A DNA stretch of 41,011 nt from assembly GCF_000445125.1 (NCBI RefSeq), contig NZ_ATHL01000064.1:1-41011 (forward strand). Reading direction: 5' to 3'. This DNA is from Novosphingobium lindaniclasticum LE124. GTDB taxonomy: Bacteria; Pseudomonadota; Alphaproteobacteria; Sphingomonadales; Sphingomonadaceae. Both the position numbers and the translations under genes were made by a program. Shown here piece after piece: positions 26,785-35,208 of this stretch (its first letter is position 1; each line of letters starts with the position of its first letter). The notes below the pieces were generated by a model. That model saw only the letters and a list, made by a program, of their open reading frames with translations. It did not search any database and had not been told where the DNA came from.

Positions 26785-28359
26785 ATGCGTCTGCGTCGCT
26801 TTTTTTCAATCGCGCTGGCCGCCGCGGCTGCAGTGGGTGCGGCACCGTCCGCCTTTTCGCAAACGGTTCGTCTGGATGCCGGTCAGGTATCCGGCGTGCG
26901 GAAGGACGGGGTCGATGGGTTCCTTGGCATTCCTTATGCAGCAGCGCCCGTCGGGGCCAATCGCTGGCGCGCGCCATTGCCGCCCGCTCCGTGGAAGGGA
27001 ACGCTGAAAGCAGACCATTTCGGCCCCAGTTGCCCCCAGAAGATCATCCCCAGCTTGGGCGCATGGACGCACGAGTATTTGCCTAGCGGAGCAACGAGCG
27101 AAGACTGTCTTACGGTCAACGTCTGGAAACCTGCCGGAGCGACCCGTGATCTGCCGGTTCTTGTATGGATACACGGCGGAGGCTTCACGTCGGGATCAGC
27201 CTCTGTTCCTGTCTATGACGGAGCCGTACTAGCCCGCAAGGGAATCATTGTCGTGTCGATCAACTATCGGCTCGGCTTCCTCGGCGCGATGGCAAGTCCC
27301 GAAGCGCGGGCTACCGGAGGCGACTTCGGTTTGCAGGACCAGATCGCAGCGCTGCGATGGGTGAAACGCAATATCGGCGCTTTCGGAGGCGATCCCGCAC
27401 GGGTCACAATTTCCGGGCAGTCGGCAGGCGCGTTTTCAGTCCATTACCTGATCCTGTCCCAACAGGCACGGGGCCTTTTCAGCCGGGCGATCCTGCAAAG
27501 CGGGGTTGGTCTGGGCGTGCATCTCGACTTGGCGCTCGCCCCGCGTGACGTTGCCGAGCGAAGCGCAGGTGCGTTTCTGGCGGCGGCCGGGGTGAAGACC
27601 CTGGATGAGGCGCGCAAGCTCTCCCTGGACGAACTGTCCACCGCCTTTGCCAAAGTGGGGGGGCGCCCCGGAAGCACCGACGGGGCGCGGATCGGCCCAT
27701 ATGCGGACGGCGTCGTGCTGCCGCTCGACCCCGCTGCGGCTTTCCGTGCCGGTCGGTACAACGACACGCCCGTGATGATCGGTCTTACCGCGGATGAGGG
27801 GAGCGGCCTCAACCCTCACTATCGTTCGACCGACGCAGCGCTCTACAAAGCATTCCTGGCGCGCCGCTTCGGTGCCCTTGCTCCAGCAGTGGAGGAATTC
27901 TACCCCGCAAAGGAGGGAGAAAGCGCGCTTCCGGCGCTCACCCGGGATTGCGGTCTTGCCATGATGGCGGATTGGACGCGGACACGGGAAAAGACAACGC
28001 GGTTCCCTGCGTTTGCCTATATGTGGACGCATGTCGAACCGGGGCCGGAATCCGCTCGTTACGGTGCTTTCCACACCAGTGAAGTGCCTTATGCTTTCGG
28101 CACTCTCGACAAGGCGCCTGACAGGCCGATTGCTGCGGTGGACTGGCGGCTGGCGGACATGATGCAGGGCTATTGGGTCAACTTCGTCAAGTCCGGCAAT
28201 CCCAACGGCAAGGGGCTGCCGAAGTGGTTGCCCTTCGGTCGGGACAATCATGTGGAGGAACTGGGCGATCGCGTCGGTGTCTATCCGCGGCTTGATCCTG
28301 CGAAAAATGCCCTGCTGCTTAAACATGCCGAGGGCGGCGGTAACCTGCTGGCATTCTAG
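26785..28359 (+). CDS. Type-B carboxylesterase, Sec-exported
   Basis: A 524-residue carboxylesterase with a Sec signal (MRLRRFFSIALAAAAAVGAA... ending SAFSQ). The oxyanion motif is IHGGGFTSGS, the nucleophile Ser213 in ISGQSAGAF, and the C-terminal His in GAFHTSEVPYAFG. Unlike the other type-B esterase (15970), it has the classical Q/E-S-A-G elbow and a Sec rather than Tat leader. GGAGAG precedes the ATG at 26785. It belongs to the TonB/LDI operon and would cleave an ester in the periplasm. Confidence 0.92.
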   Translation: MRLRRFFSIALAAAAAVGAAPSAFSQTVRLDAGQVSGVRKDGVDGFLGIPYAAAPVGANRWRAPLPPAPWKGTLKADHFGPSCPQKIIPSLGAWTHEYLPSGATSEDCLTVNVWKPAGATRDLPVLVWIHGGGFTSGSASVPVYDGAVLARKGIIVVSINYRLGFLGAMASPEARATGGDFGLQDQIAALRWVKRNIGAFGGDPARVTISGQSAGAFSVHYLILSQQARGLFSRAILQSGVGLGVHLDLALAPRDVAERSAGAFLAAAGVKTLDEARKLSLDELSTAFAKVGGRPGSTDGARIGPYADGVVLPLDPAAAFRAGRYNDTPVMIGLTADEGSGLNPHYRSTDAALYKAFLARRFGALAPAVEEFYPAKEGESALPALTRDCGLAMMADWTRTREKTTRFPAFAYMWTHVEPGPESARYGAFHTSEVPYAFGTLDKAPDRPIAAVDWRLADMMQGYWVNFVKSGNPNGKGLPKWLPFGRDNHVEELGDRVGVYPRLDPAKNALLLKHAEGGGNLLAF

Positions 28360-28427
28360 GCATTCGGGTGCAGCAGGCAATGGCGGCCTCATCACATTTA
28401 TATCCAACACCCCGAAGGGGATAGTAC

Positions 28428-30215
28428 ATGCGCGGACCATTCCTGTTTGCGTCCACCACGGGCGCCGCACTCTTCATCGTCAGCGCCATGGCCGCGGCGG
28501 CCACCGACGGACCTGGCCCAGCCGGGCCGGCGACGCCGAATTTCGCTGCCTGGTGCACTTCGCAAGCCGTGTCCGCCATTGCCGCAGGGCTTGGTGCCGG
28601 CGTGACGATCCACGAAGTGCCCAATGGCCCCCGGCTTCCGGGCGGCGTGAAGCTGAACCCTGCGAGCGGGAAGGTACCGGCCACCTGTCGTGTCACCGGC
28701 AGTTATGTGACCAACCCGAAAACAGGTAAGACGGCGAATTTCCTCGCCACCTTCCCGGCACACTGGAACCAAAAGTATCTGCAGCTGGGATGCTCGGGAA
28801 CCTGCGGCTATCTTCGTATGAACGATCCGGCAGCGCCCCCGATCACGGTCACGGCGCAGGGTTATCCCGGTCAGCTTCTGGAAAAGGGCTATGCCGTTTT
28901 CGGAAACGATCTCGGCCATGTGGCGCCCAGCGCGACATCGGGCGGTTCGGAATGGCTGAAGAACAGCGACGGCACGGTCAACGCGGAGACGCTGGCGGAT
29001 TATCTCTACCGTGCCGATCTCGTCATGGCAGACATGGGCAAAGCCTTTACCCGCGCGTTCTACGGCCAGGGCACCAATGCCGCAAAGGCCGATATCACCA
29101 GATCCTATTTCAGCGGTTGTTCGCAGGGAGGGCGTGAGGCGCTGGTCGCTGCCACGCGCTTTCCGGAGAAGTTCGACGGGATCATCGCCGGCTCCCCCGT
29201 ATCGGATCAACCGGGCGTCCTGTGGCACGTCATGGGACAGGGATTGCTGGCCCAGAAGCTCGCGCCGATGAAGTTCACACCGGGCCAAATGGAACGGCTT
29301 AAGGCCAGGGTCGTGGCAAGCTGCGATGCGCTGGATGGCGTGAAGGACGGTCTGATCCAGAACCCTGCCGCCTGCAACATCCAGCCAGACACGATCCTTC
29401 CGGTGTGCAAGCCGGGCCGTCAGACCGACGATTGCGTGTCGAAGCAGCAGTCCGCAGCACTGAGCGTCTATTTCTCGGGCGTGACGGACGCCAGGGGCGC
29501 GCCGCTTCAGCCCGGCTTTCCGATCAGCGACCAGAGCTATGTCGGCATCGGTCAGGCCGCGTCTGCCGCACCGGCGGATCTGGACATGCGGTACTTCGTC
29601 GGCCACGCCTTCGATGGGATGCCGCTTGCCACTTACGGCGATGCGCGTGATCCCCATATCGTCGCCAACGTCGCGGCGTACAAAGCGTACGTCGACCTCC
29701 TGCGCCGCGGTGTGGTGATGGCCGAGGATTTCGGCCCGTTCTTCAAGCGGAACGGCAAGCTCCTGTGGTACCATAACCTGAGCGATGAAGCGCTGACGCC
29801 ATACATGTCCTTCAATCGATACAGGAAACTGGCGGCAGACCATGGCGGATATGCCAGGTTGCAGGAGAACATCCGCTTCTTCGCCGTACCGGGCAGCGGA
29901 CACTGCGGGATGGGAGGCCCCGGCCCCAGCAATTTCGACGCGATCGGTGCCCTGGAAAAGTGGGTTGAAGAGGGGGAGGCGCCGCAGGCCCTGCTTGCCC
30001 GCCAACTGGATCCCGCCAACAGCAACATCCTGACCGGCCAGATCGACTGGTCGAAGCCGCCTCTGCGCACGATGCCGCTGTGCACCTTCCCGCAGATGGC
30101 TCGATACAAAGGCAAAGGGTATATCAACGCGGCCCGGAACTGGGAATGCGCCGGCTCTGATCGCCGGATGCTGACCATCGGACGAACCGGGCGGGAAGCG
30201 GGGGTGACGCCCTGA
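28428..30215 (+). CDS. Tannase/feruloyl esterase family protein, exported
   Basis: 595 residues with a signal peptide (MRGPFLFASTTGAALFIVSAMAAAA). The tannase-family CS-D-HC arrangement is complete: Cys231-Ser232 in SGCSQGGREA and His492-Cys493 in GSGHCGMGG, the two cysteines normally forming the disulfide that holds the triad. CDALDGVKDGLI is the lid-domain calcium-binding motif. These enzymes hydrolyse gallate, ferulate, MHET-like aryl or other bulky esters. GAAGGGG lies before the ATG. It is the third esterase of the cluster and the only one with an aryl-ester bias, hinting that the substrate carries an aromatic or other bulky acyl group. Confidence 0.92.
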   Translation: MRGPFLFASTTGAALFIVSAMAAAATDGPGPAGPATPNFAAWCTSQAVSAIAAGLGAGVTIHEVPNGPRLPGGVKLNPASGKVPATCRVTGSYVTNPKTGKTANFLATFPAHWNQKYLQLGCSGTCGYLRMNDPAAPPITVTAQGYPGQLLEKGYAVFGNDLGHVAPSATSGGSEWLKNSDGTVNAETLADYLYRADLVMADMGKAFTRAFYGQGTNAAKADITRSYFSGCSQGGREALVAATRFPEKFDGIIAGSPVSDQPGVLWHVMGQGLLAQKLAPMKFTPGQMERLKARVVASCDALDGVKDGLIQNPAACNIQPDTILPVCKPGRQTDDCVSKQQSAALSVYFSGVTDARGAPLQPGFPISDQSYVGIGQAASAAPADLDMRYFVGHAFDGMPLATYGDARDPHIVANVAAYKAYVDLLRRGVVMAEDFGPFFKRNGKLLWYHNLSDEALTPYMSFNRYRKLAADHGGYARLQENIRFFAVPGSGHCGMGGPGPSNFDAIGALEKWVEEGEAPQALLARQLDPANSNILTGQIDWSKPPLRTMPLCTFPQMARYKGKGYINAARNWECAGSDRRMLTIGRTGREAGVTP

Positions 30216-30275
30216 TCGATCACCGGCCTTCGCTGACTGCCACCGCGTTTTATCCGCCGATCTGAAGGATAGATG

Positions 30276-31238
30276 ATGCGCACGAGCATGACCGATCTTT
30301 TCGCCGGACGCCTGAGGCTTCCGCTGATAGTGGCGCCGATGTTCCGCGTTTCGGGCCTTGAACTGGTGCTGGAAGCGTGTCGTTCGGGCGTTATCGGCGC
30401 GTTCCCGGCCGCGAACTGTCGGCCTGCCGAAGAACTCGGCGGATGGGTGACGAGGTTGCAGGACGAACTGGGTGACACGGATGCGCCGTTCTGCGTGAAC
30501 CTCATCATGCGACGCGACTCGCTGCAAGATGAACTGGCCTGCCTTTGCGCCGCAGGGGTGGAAATCGTGATCACCAGCGTCGGAAATCCCGCGCCCGTGA
30601 TACCCGCGCTTCACGACGCGGGGTGTCTGGTGCTGGCGGATGTGACCTCGATTGCGCACGCGCGCAAGGCGATCGATGCCGGGGCGGACGGCCTTGTTCT
30701 GCTTAGTGCAGGCGCCGGCGGTCAGACAGGATGGGCCAACGGCATTGCGTTCGTCCGGGCCGTCCGCAGCTTTTTCGATGGACCGGTCGTCCTTGCAGGG
30801 GGGCTATGCGATGGCCAGGCGTTGCTTGCGGCGCGGATACTGGGGGCAGACATGGGCTACATGGGTACACGTTTTATCGCCACGCATGAGAGTGCTGCTT
30901 CGCAGGCCTACAAGGAAATGCTGATCGGCGCATCGATGGACGATATCCTGCGCACAGCCGCCTTCACCGGTTTGGACGCCAGCATACTGGTCCCCTCTAT
31001 TCGGGCGGTGGGCCTTTCACCGCACGACCTGCCAACCGACATCTCGGCCGAAACTGCCGCCGCCATGTACGGCTCTGGTGGGGACGCGATGGTGCGCCGC
31101 TGGAGTGACATCTGGAGCGCGGGCCACAGCGTATCCGGGGTCCATGACATCCCGTCCGTTCGCGAACTCGTGGGAAAGATTGAAGCAGATTACCGCCAGG
31201 CGCGTGAAGCACTCATCGCGGATATGATAACTGGTTGA
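30276..31238 (+). CDS. NMO-family flavoprotein lacking the active-site His
   Basis: A 320-residue TIM-barrel flavoprotein of the nitronate monooxygenase/2-nitropropane dioxygenase superfamily: PLIVAPMFRVSG at the N-terminus, PFCVNLIM, VLLSAGAGGQTGWANG, and the FMN-phosphate loop VVLAGGLCDGQALLAARILGADMGYMGTRF. The glycine-rich motif normally reads EAGGH-G; here His is replaced by Gln (GAGGQTG), so ordinary nitronate oxidation is doubtful. GAAGGA is 6 nt before the ATG at 30276 (a further ATG lies at 30273). It is the last gene of the 19809-31238 operon and is distinct from the NMO-like protein at 1648. Possible roles are enoyl reduction or oxidation of a ketone-type intermediate. Confidence 0.85.
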   Translation: MRTSMTDLFAGRLRLPLIVAPMFRVSGLELVLEACRSGVIGAFPAANCRPAEELGGWVTRLQDELGDTDAPFCVNLIMRRDSLQDELACLCAAGVEIVITSVGNPAPVIPALHDAGCLVLADVTSIAHARKAIDAGADGLVLLSAGAGGQTGWANGIAFVRAVRSFFDGPVVLAGGLCDGQALLAARILGADMGYMGTRFIATHESAASQAYKEMLIGASMDDILRTAAFTGLDASILVPSIRAVGLSPHDLPTDISAETAAAMYGSGGDAMVRRWSDIWSAGHSVSGVHDIPSVRELVGKIEADYRQAREALIADMITG

Positions 31239-31672
31239 GATCGCCGACAATCCAGCTTCGGGTCGAAAATTTCGGACAAGGGACGACACTTACTTTGGAT
31301 TTGCAAAATTGAATTGACAGCGCTGTCAAATTGGCGTTCTTGGAATTGAAAAAGTGTCGAGGGGGAGGGGAGGCCGGGGCCTTTGTCATGTTCGGAAGGG
31401 TTTCTTGCAGACGCGACGCGCAACAACAGCCCGCGTCAGTTCGGTGTTCAGCCTGCAAGACCGCCCCGTAGCTTGGCGACACATCCCCAACGCGCATTCG
31501 ACTGAGGGTCTTCTCATGATCGACGGCACCCATAACTAACGGCTGGAAGGCACAGCACAATGAAGCATCTCAGTTTCGCCCTGTTTGAACTGGTTCGCCA
31601 TGCATCGCGCGAGTGCCGGTTCTCTTGCAATCCGGCTCAGATCCCCACCACTCAGATCCTTGAGGTGCGCCT
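31239..31672. promoter_or_regulatory. 434-bp regulatory region before the sugar dehydrogenase
   Basis: No convincing gene is present; a 61-codon frame at 31354-31539 has no RBS or recognisable product. The region holds LacI-type operator C (31314-31329), flanked symmetrically by CGACACTT (31284-31291) and AAGTGTCG (31352-31359), and a G-rich tract (31360-31380). The SDR start lies about 340 bp downstream of the operator, so a long 5' leader or a second promoter nearer the gene is implied. Confidence 0.65.
31314..31329. promoter_or_regulatory. LacI-type operator C
   Basis: TTGACAGCGCTGTCAA, a perfect 16-bp palindrome with a central CG as is usual for LacI-family operators. Its centre coincides exactly with the centre of the outer inverted repeat 31284-31359. 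Confidence 0.85.
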
Positions 31673-32434
31673 ATGACCTCGGGGGCCATCTATCCTAGTC
31701 TTGCCGGCAAGCGCGTCTTCGTGAGCGGCGGAGCAAGCGGCATCGGAGAGGGGCTGGTCGAGGCGTTCGTGGCGCAGGGGGCCAGGGTGAGCTTTTGCGA
31801 CATTGCCGAAGACGCGGGACTTGCCGTCGCATCGCGGCTGTCGCAGGCGGAACATCCGCCGCTCTTCCAGAAGTGCGACCTGCGCGACATCGGCGCGGTG
31901 ACGGACATGATGAAAGGGTTCGAGGAACGGCTGGGCGGGATGGATGTCATTCTGAACAACGCTGCGAATGACGATCGCCACGCCGTGGAGGATGTGACCG
32001 TAGACTACTGGGACGAGCGGATGGCGGTGAATCTGCGCCATCAGTTCTTCGTGGCGCAGGCTGCGGTGCCTGCGATGCGACGGGCCGGGGGCGGCACCAT
32101 CCTCAATTTCGGCTCGATCAGCTGGCACCTCGGTCTTCCTGATCTGACGCTCTATCAGACAGCCAAAGCCGCCATCGAGGGGCTGACCCGCAGCCTTGCC
32201 CGCGAACTTGGTCGCGCTGGCATCCGGGTGAATACGATCGTGCCGGGCAACGTCAAAACGAAGAGGCAGGAACGGTGGTATTCACCGGAAGGTGAGGCTG
32301 AAATCCTCAAATCGCAATGTCTCGACAGCAGGATCATGCCTGCCGACGTCGCCGCGCTGGCTCTGTTCCTGGCGTCTGACGATGCCCGCATGTGCACCGG
32401 TCACAATTACTTCATCGATGCTGGTTGGAGTTGA
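31673..32434 (+). CDS. Sugar 1-dehydrogenase, D-xylose dehydrogenase-like SDR
   Basis: A 253-residue SDR with SGGASGIG (18-25) and the triad Ser148, Tyr161, Lys165 (YQTAK). It agrees over its whole length with my memory of Caulobacter D-xylose 1-dehydrogenase: AIYPSLAGKRV start, NNAANDDRH, YWDERMAVNLRHQFF, NFGSISWHLGLPDL, VPGNVKTKRQERWYSPEGEAEI, CTGHNYFIDAGWS end. It would oxidise an aldose to its 1,5-lactone with NAD. The sugar could be D-xylose or a configurational relative such as D-glucose or 6-deoxy-D-glucose (quinovose). It stands alone on the plus strand, convergent with the LacI gene. The upstream region carries operator C. Confidence 0.88.
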   Translation: MTSGAIYPSLAGKRVFVSGGASGIGEGLVEAFVAQGARVSFCDIAEDAGLAVASRLSQAEHPPLFQKCDLRDIGAVTDMMKGFEERLGGMDVILNNAANDDRHAVEDVTVDYWDERMAVNLRHQFFVAQAAVPAMRRAGGGTILNFGSISWHLGLPDLTLYQTAKAAIEGLTRSLARELGRAGIRVNTIVPGNVKTKRQERWYSPEGEAEILKSQCLDSRIMPADVAALALFLASDDARMCTGHNYFIDAGWS

Positions 32435-32448
32435 GCGCGCGATAGTCG

Positions 32449-32466
32449 GCCGCCTTGATCGGCGGC
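32449..32466. terminator. Short hairpin between convergent SDR and LacI genes
   Basis: GCCGCC / GGCGGC with a 6-nt loop lies in the 50-bp gap between the two stop codons. The stem is short and has no T run; it is the only candidate terminator there. Confidence 0.35.
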
Positions 32467-32484
32467 TGCGCCAGTTGTGTCCGG

Positions 32485-33480
32485 TCATTCAGGGCTTGCG
32501 GTAGACCCCCGCAGGACAAGGCGATGCTCCAGCTCAATCGGCCAGACGCACGTCTCTCTATCAGGGGCAATGAGGGCATCGGCGGCGATCCGCGCCATCT
32601 CGGATATGGGCTGGTTGATGGTGGTCAGGGGAGGCCACACGTTTCTTGATATCCAGCTGTCGTCAAAGCCGACGACGGACAGGTCGTTGGGGACCGCAAG
32701 CCGGTGTTGTGTCGCGGCGGCATACACGCCCGCGGCCATGTCGTCATTCAACGCGACGATGGCCGTGGGCCGGGATCCGGTTTCAAGAAGCCGCATCCCG
32801 GCCTCCATACCGGACATGAAGGTGAACGCACCATCCGCTTCGAGAACCTCCACGTCATCCAGCGCACCGAATGCGTCGAGGAACCCCTGCCGTCTCAGGC
32901 GTGAAACGCCGTAATCTTTCGGGCCGTTGACCAGGCCGACACGCCGATGACCGCAGACGTGGAGATGTCTGGCGATCTCGGCCATCGCTTCGGCATCATC
33001 GATGATCACGCCCGCACTGCGGTCGGGCTGAATGATCGGCGCGATGCGCGCATAGCGCACCCCGTGATGCTCGATCCGGTCAAGCACTTCCAGATTGTCG
33101 GCGATGGGCTGCGTAATGATGATCCCGTCGAACCGGCGGCGCAGCACAAGGTCGATGCTGGCTATTATGTCTTCGTCGACGCCAATGTCTTCGATGACAA
33201 GGTTATAGCCGGCACTATGGCAGGCGGCATAAGCGCCCTTCTGGACTTCGTTCACGTAAGAGGGGCTGGGGTTGTCGAAAAGCACGGCAATCGTGAATGC
33301 CTTGGACCCGCCCATGGAACGCGCGGCAGGGTTGGGAATCCAGCCAAGCTGCTGCATTGCCTGCTGCACTTTCAGGCGCAGTTTCTCGCTGACGTGCGGT
33401 TCGCAGTTGATGACTCTCGAAACGCTCTTGATCGAGACGCCCGCTGCACTGGCGAGGTCGTAGATGGTAGGTTTTGCCAT
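32485..33480 (-). CDS. LacI-family transcriptional repressor
   Basis: 331 residues. The N-terminal LacI HTH and hinge are complete (TIYDLASAAGVSIKSVSRVINCEPHVSEKLRLKVQQAMQQLGWIPNPAARSM). A periplasmic-binding-protein-like sensor follows (ITQP, GHRRVGLVNGP, ALNDDMAAGVYAAA, SVVGFDDSWISRNVWPPLTTINQP), the region that binds a sugar or sugar acid. Operator D lies 35 bp upstream of its start, shared with the divergent FAH-type hydrolase gene, so it is probably autoregulated. Identical arms at 19629, 19654 and 31314 make it the likely repressor of the sugar block and of the nitroreductase-TonB operon. Confidence 0.94.
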   Translation of the reverse strand: MAKPTIYDLASAAGVSIKSVSRVINCEPHVSEKLRLKVQQAMQQLGWIPNPAARSMGGSKAFTIAVLFDNPSPSYVNEVQKGAYAACHSAGYNLVIEDIGVDEDIIASIDLVLRRRFDGIIITQPIADNLEVLDRIEHHGVRYARIAPIIQPDRSAGVIIDDAEAMAEIARHLHVCGHRRVGLVNGPKDYGVSRLRRQGFLDAFGALDDVEVLEADGAFTFMSGMEAGMRLLETGSRPTAIVALNDDMAAGVYAAATQHRLAVPNDLSVVGFDDSWISRNVWPPLTTINQPISEMARIAADALIAPDRETCVWPIELEHRLVLRGSTASPE

Positions 33481-33514
33481 GGCGGTTGATTACCACCCCT
33501 GTCAGGAAACTCAA

Positions 33515-33530
33515 TTGACAGCCCTGTCAT
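33515..33530. promoter_or_regulatory. LacI-type operator D
   Basis: TTGACAGCCCTGTCAT in the 89-bp gap between the divergent LacI gene and the diketo-acid hydrolase gene. Six of seven right-arm positions match. It would control both directions. Confidence 0.8.
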
Positions 33531-33569
33531 TATTGAGGCAGTGTGGCTCAAGCATTTTGGGAGCTCATA

Positions 33570-34424
33570 ATGAAATTGCTGCGTTTCGGATCTGTCGGTC
33601 AGGAAAAGCCCGGCGTGGTCGACGGCGACGGCGCCGTCCGCGATCTTTCCGGTCACATTGCCGATATCACACCCGATCATCTCGGCCCGGACGGTCTGGC
33701 GCGCCTTGCCGCACTGGACCTTTCCACGCTGCCGAAGGTGTCCGGCGACATCCGTTACTGCGTTCCGGTTGAAGGCGTGCGACAGTTCATCGCCGTGGGC
33801 CTTAACTATTCCGATCACGCAGAGGAAGCTGGCATGGCCGTCCCGGCGGAACCCATCCTTTTCACAAAGGCGGTTTCCTGCCTGCAGGGGCCGGATGACG
33901 ACGTGCGCAAGCCCAGAGATTCCACCCGTATGGACTGGGAGGTCGAACTCGGCATCGTGATCGGAACGCGCGCGTCTTATGTCACGCGGGAAGATGCGCT
34001 GAACCATGTCGCGGGATATGTCGTCTGCGACGATCTTTCCGAGCGTCATTTCCAGCTCGGCGGCACAGGTACATGGGACAAGGGCAAGGGCTGCGAGACT
34101 TTCGGCCCGGTCGGTCCCTGGCTTGTCACCGCAGACGAAGTCGGCGACGTGCAGAATCTCGACATGTGGCTGACGGTCAATGGCAAGCGTATGCAGACCG
34201 GCAATACCAGGACCATGATCTTCGACTGCGCGACCCTGGTCAGCTACATAAGCCAGTTCATGGTTCTCCTGCCGGGAGACATCATCACCACCGGCACTCC
34301 GCCGGGCGTGGGAATGGGCATGAAGCCGGAAGTGTACCTCAACGAAGGCGACGTGATAGAACTCGGCATCGAGAAGCTGGGCGCGCAGAAGCACCGGGTC
34401 ATCGCCTGGAATGATGGACGCTGA
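33570..34424 (+). CDS. 2,4-diketo-3-deoxy-sugar-acid hydrolase (FAH family)
   Basis: A 284-residue fumarylacetoacetate-hydrolase-fold enzyme. The metal ligands are visible: Glu124 and Glu126 in DWEVELG and Asp155 in VCDDLSER. The sequence follows the 2,4-diketo-3-deoxy-L-fuconate/L-rhamnonate hydrolase type: MKLLRFG start, GQEKPG, GLNYSDHAEEAGMAVPAEPILF, WDKGKGCETFGPVGPWLV, NTRTMIFDCATLVSYIS, TGTPPGVGMGMKP. It would cleave a 2,4-diketo-3-deoxy sugar acid to pyruvate plus a 2-hydroxy acid (lactate from 6-deoxyhexoses, glycolate from pentoses). It is followed after 2 nt by the matching dehydrogenase and then by dld. The ATG at 33570 is chosen for GGGAG just upstream. Confidence 0.88.
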   Translation: MKLLRFGSVGQEKPGVVDGDGAVRDLSGHIADITPDHLGPDGLARLAALDLSTLPKVSGDIRYCVPVEGVRQFIAVGLNYSDHAEEAGMAVPAEPILFTKAVSCLQGPDDDVRKPRDSTRMDWEVELGIVIGTRASYVTREDALNHVAGYVVCDDLSERHFQLGGTGTWDKGKGCETFGPVGPWLVTADEVGDVQNLDMWLTVNGKRMQTGNTRTMIFDCATLVSYISQFMVLLPGDIITTGTPPGVGMGMKPEVYLNEGDVIELGIEKLGAQKHRVIAWNDGR

Positions 34425-34426
34425 CC

Positions 34427-35158
34427 ATGGCTGGCCGTCTTGCAGGAAAGACCTGTTTGGTAACTGGCGCGGGGCAGGGCATCGGTCGCGCCATCGCGGA
34501 AGCCTTCGCGGCTCAGGGCGCAAGGGTCATCGCTGCCGACCTGCACTTACCCGAAGCGACAGGCATTCAGGGGATCGAGCGTCAGGAACTGGACGTTACC
34601 GACGATGAAGCGGTGGCCCGCGCGGCGGCCCTTTACCCGGACGTCTCCGTACTGGTGAACTGCGTGGGCTATGTGGCGACCGGTTCCATCCTCGATGCCA
34701 CCACTGTAGAGTTCGACCGCGGCATCTCCATCAACGTCCGCTCCATGATGCTGACGATCCGGGCGTTTCTGCCGGCCATGCTGGATCGTGGAGACGGTTC
34801 GATCGTCAACATCGCATCGGTGGTGTCATCGGTCATGGCTGCGCCAGACCGGTTCGTCTACGGCACCAGCAAGGCTGCTGTGATCGGCCTTACGATGTCG
34901 GTCGCGCGCGATTTCATTGCTCGCGGTGTCCGTTGCAATTCGATCAGTCCGGGAACCGTCGAATCGCCGTCCCTGCTTGATCGCTTCGCACAGACCGGAG
35001 ACGTTGATGGGGCGCGGGCCGCATTCGTTGCCCGTCAACCAATGGGTCGGCTTGGACAGGTGGACGAAATCGCCGCAACGGCGGTGCTGCTCGCGTCCGA
35101 CGAAGCCAGGTTCATGACCGGCAGCAATCTGATAATCGATGGAGGAATGAGCCTTTGA
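34427..35158 (+). CDS. 2-keto-3-deoxy-sugar-acid 4-dehydrogenase (SDR)
   Basis: A 243-residue SDR with TGAGQGIG (13-20), NCVG (78-81) and the triad Ser131, Tyr145, Lys149. RLAGKTCLVTGAGQGIGRAIAEAFA, NVRSMMLTIRAFLPAML, GVRCNSISPGTVESPSL and FVARQPMGRLG are hallmarks of 2-keto-3-deoxy-L-fuconate dehydrogenases and their DHRS6-like relatives. It would oxidise C4 of a 2-keto-3-deoxy sugar acid to make the substrate of the hydrolase encoded immediately upstream. The 2-nt spacing shows translational coupling with that hydrolase. Confidence 0.88.
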   Translation: MAGRLAGKTCLVTGAGQGIGRAIAEAFAAQGARVIAADLHLPEATGIQGIERQELDVTDDEAVARAAALYPDVSVLVNCVGYVATGSILDATTVEFDRGISINVRSMMLTIRAFLPAMLDRGDGSIVNIASVVSSVMAAPDRFVYGTSKAAVIGLTMSVARDFIARGVRCNSISPGTVESPSLLDRFAQTGDVDGARAAFVARQPMGRLGQVDEIAATAVLLASDEARFMTGSNLIIDGGMSL

Positions 35159-35208
35159 AATGCGCCGGAAGATGCGCACACTTCGATGAAATGCAGATGG
35201 ACGGTTAG

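Noticed and set aside
28398..30659. Very long open frame (753 codons) on the minus strand
   Set aside because: It lies antisense to the tannase-family gene and the start of the NMO-like gene, has no recognisable domain, and is rich in Arg/His as expected for the complement of GC-rich coding DNA.
31354..31539. Small plus-strand frame of 61 codons in the intergenic region
   Set aside because: No RBS, no recognisable sequence and poor codon character; kept only as part of the regulatory region.
33496..33506. Extra half-site CCCTGTCAGGA near operator D
   Set aside because: Only one arm is present; no matching TTGACAG is found at the right spacing, so it is not listed as an operator.
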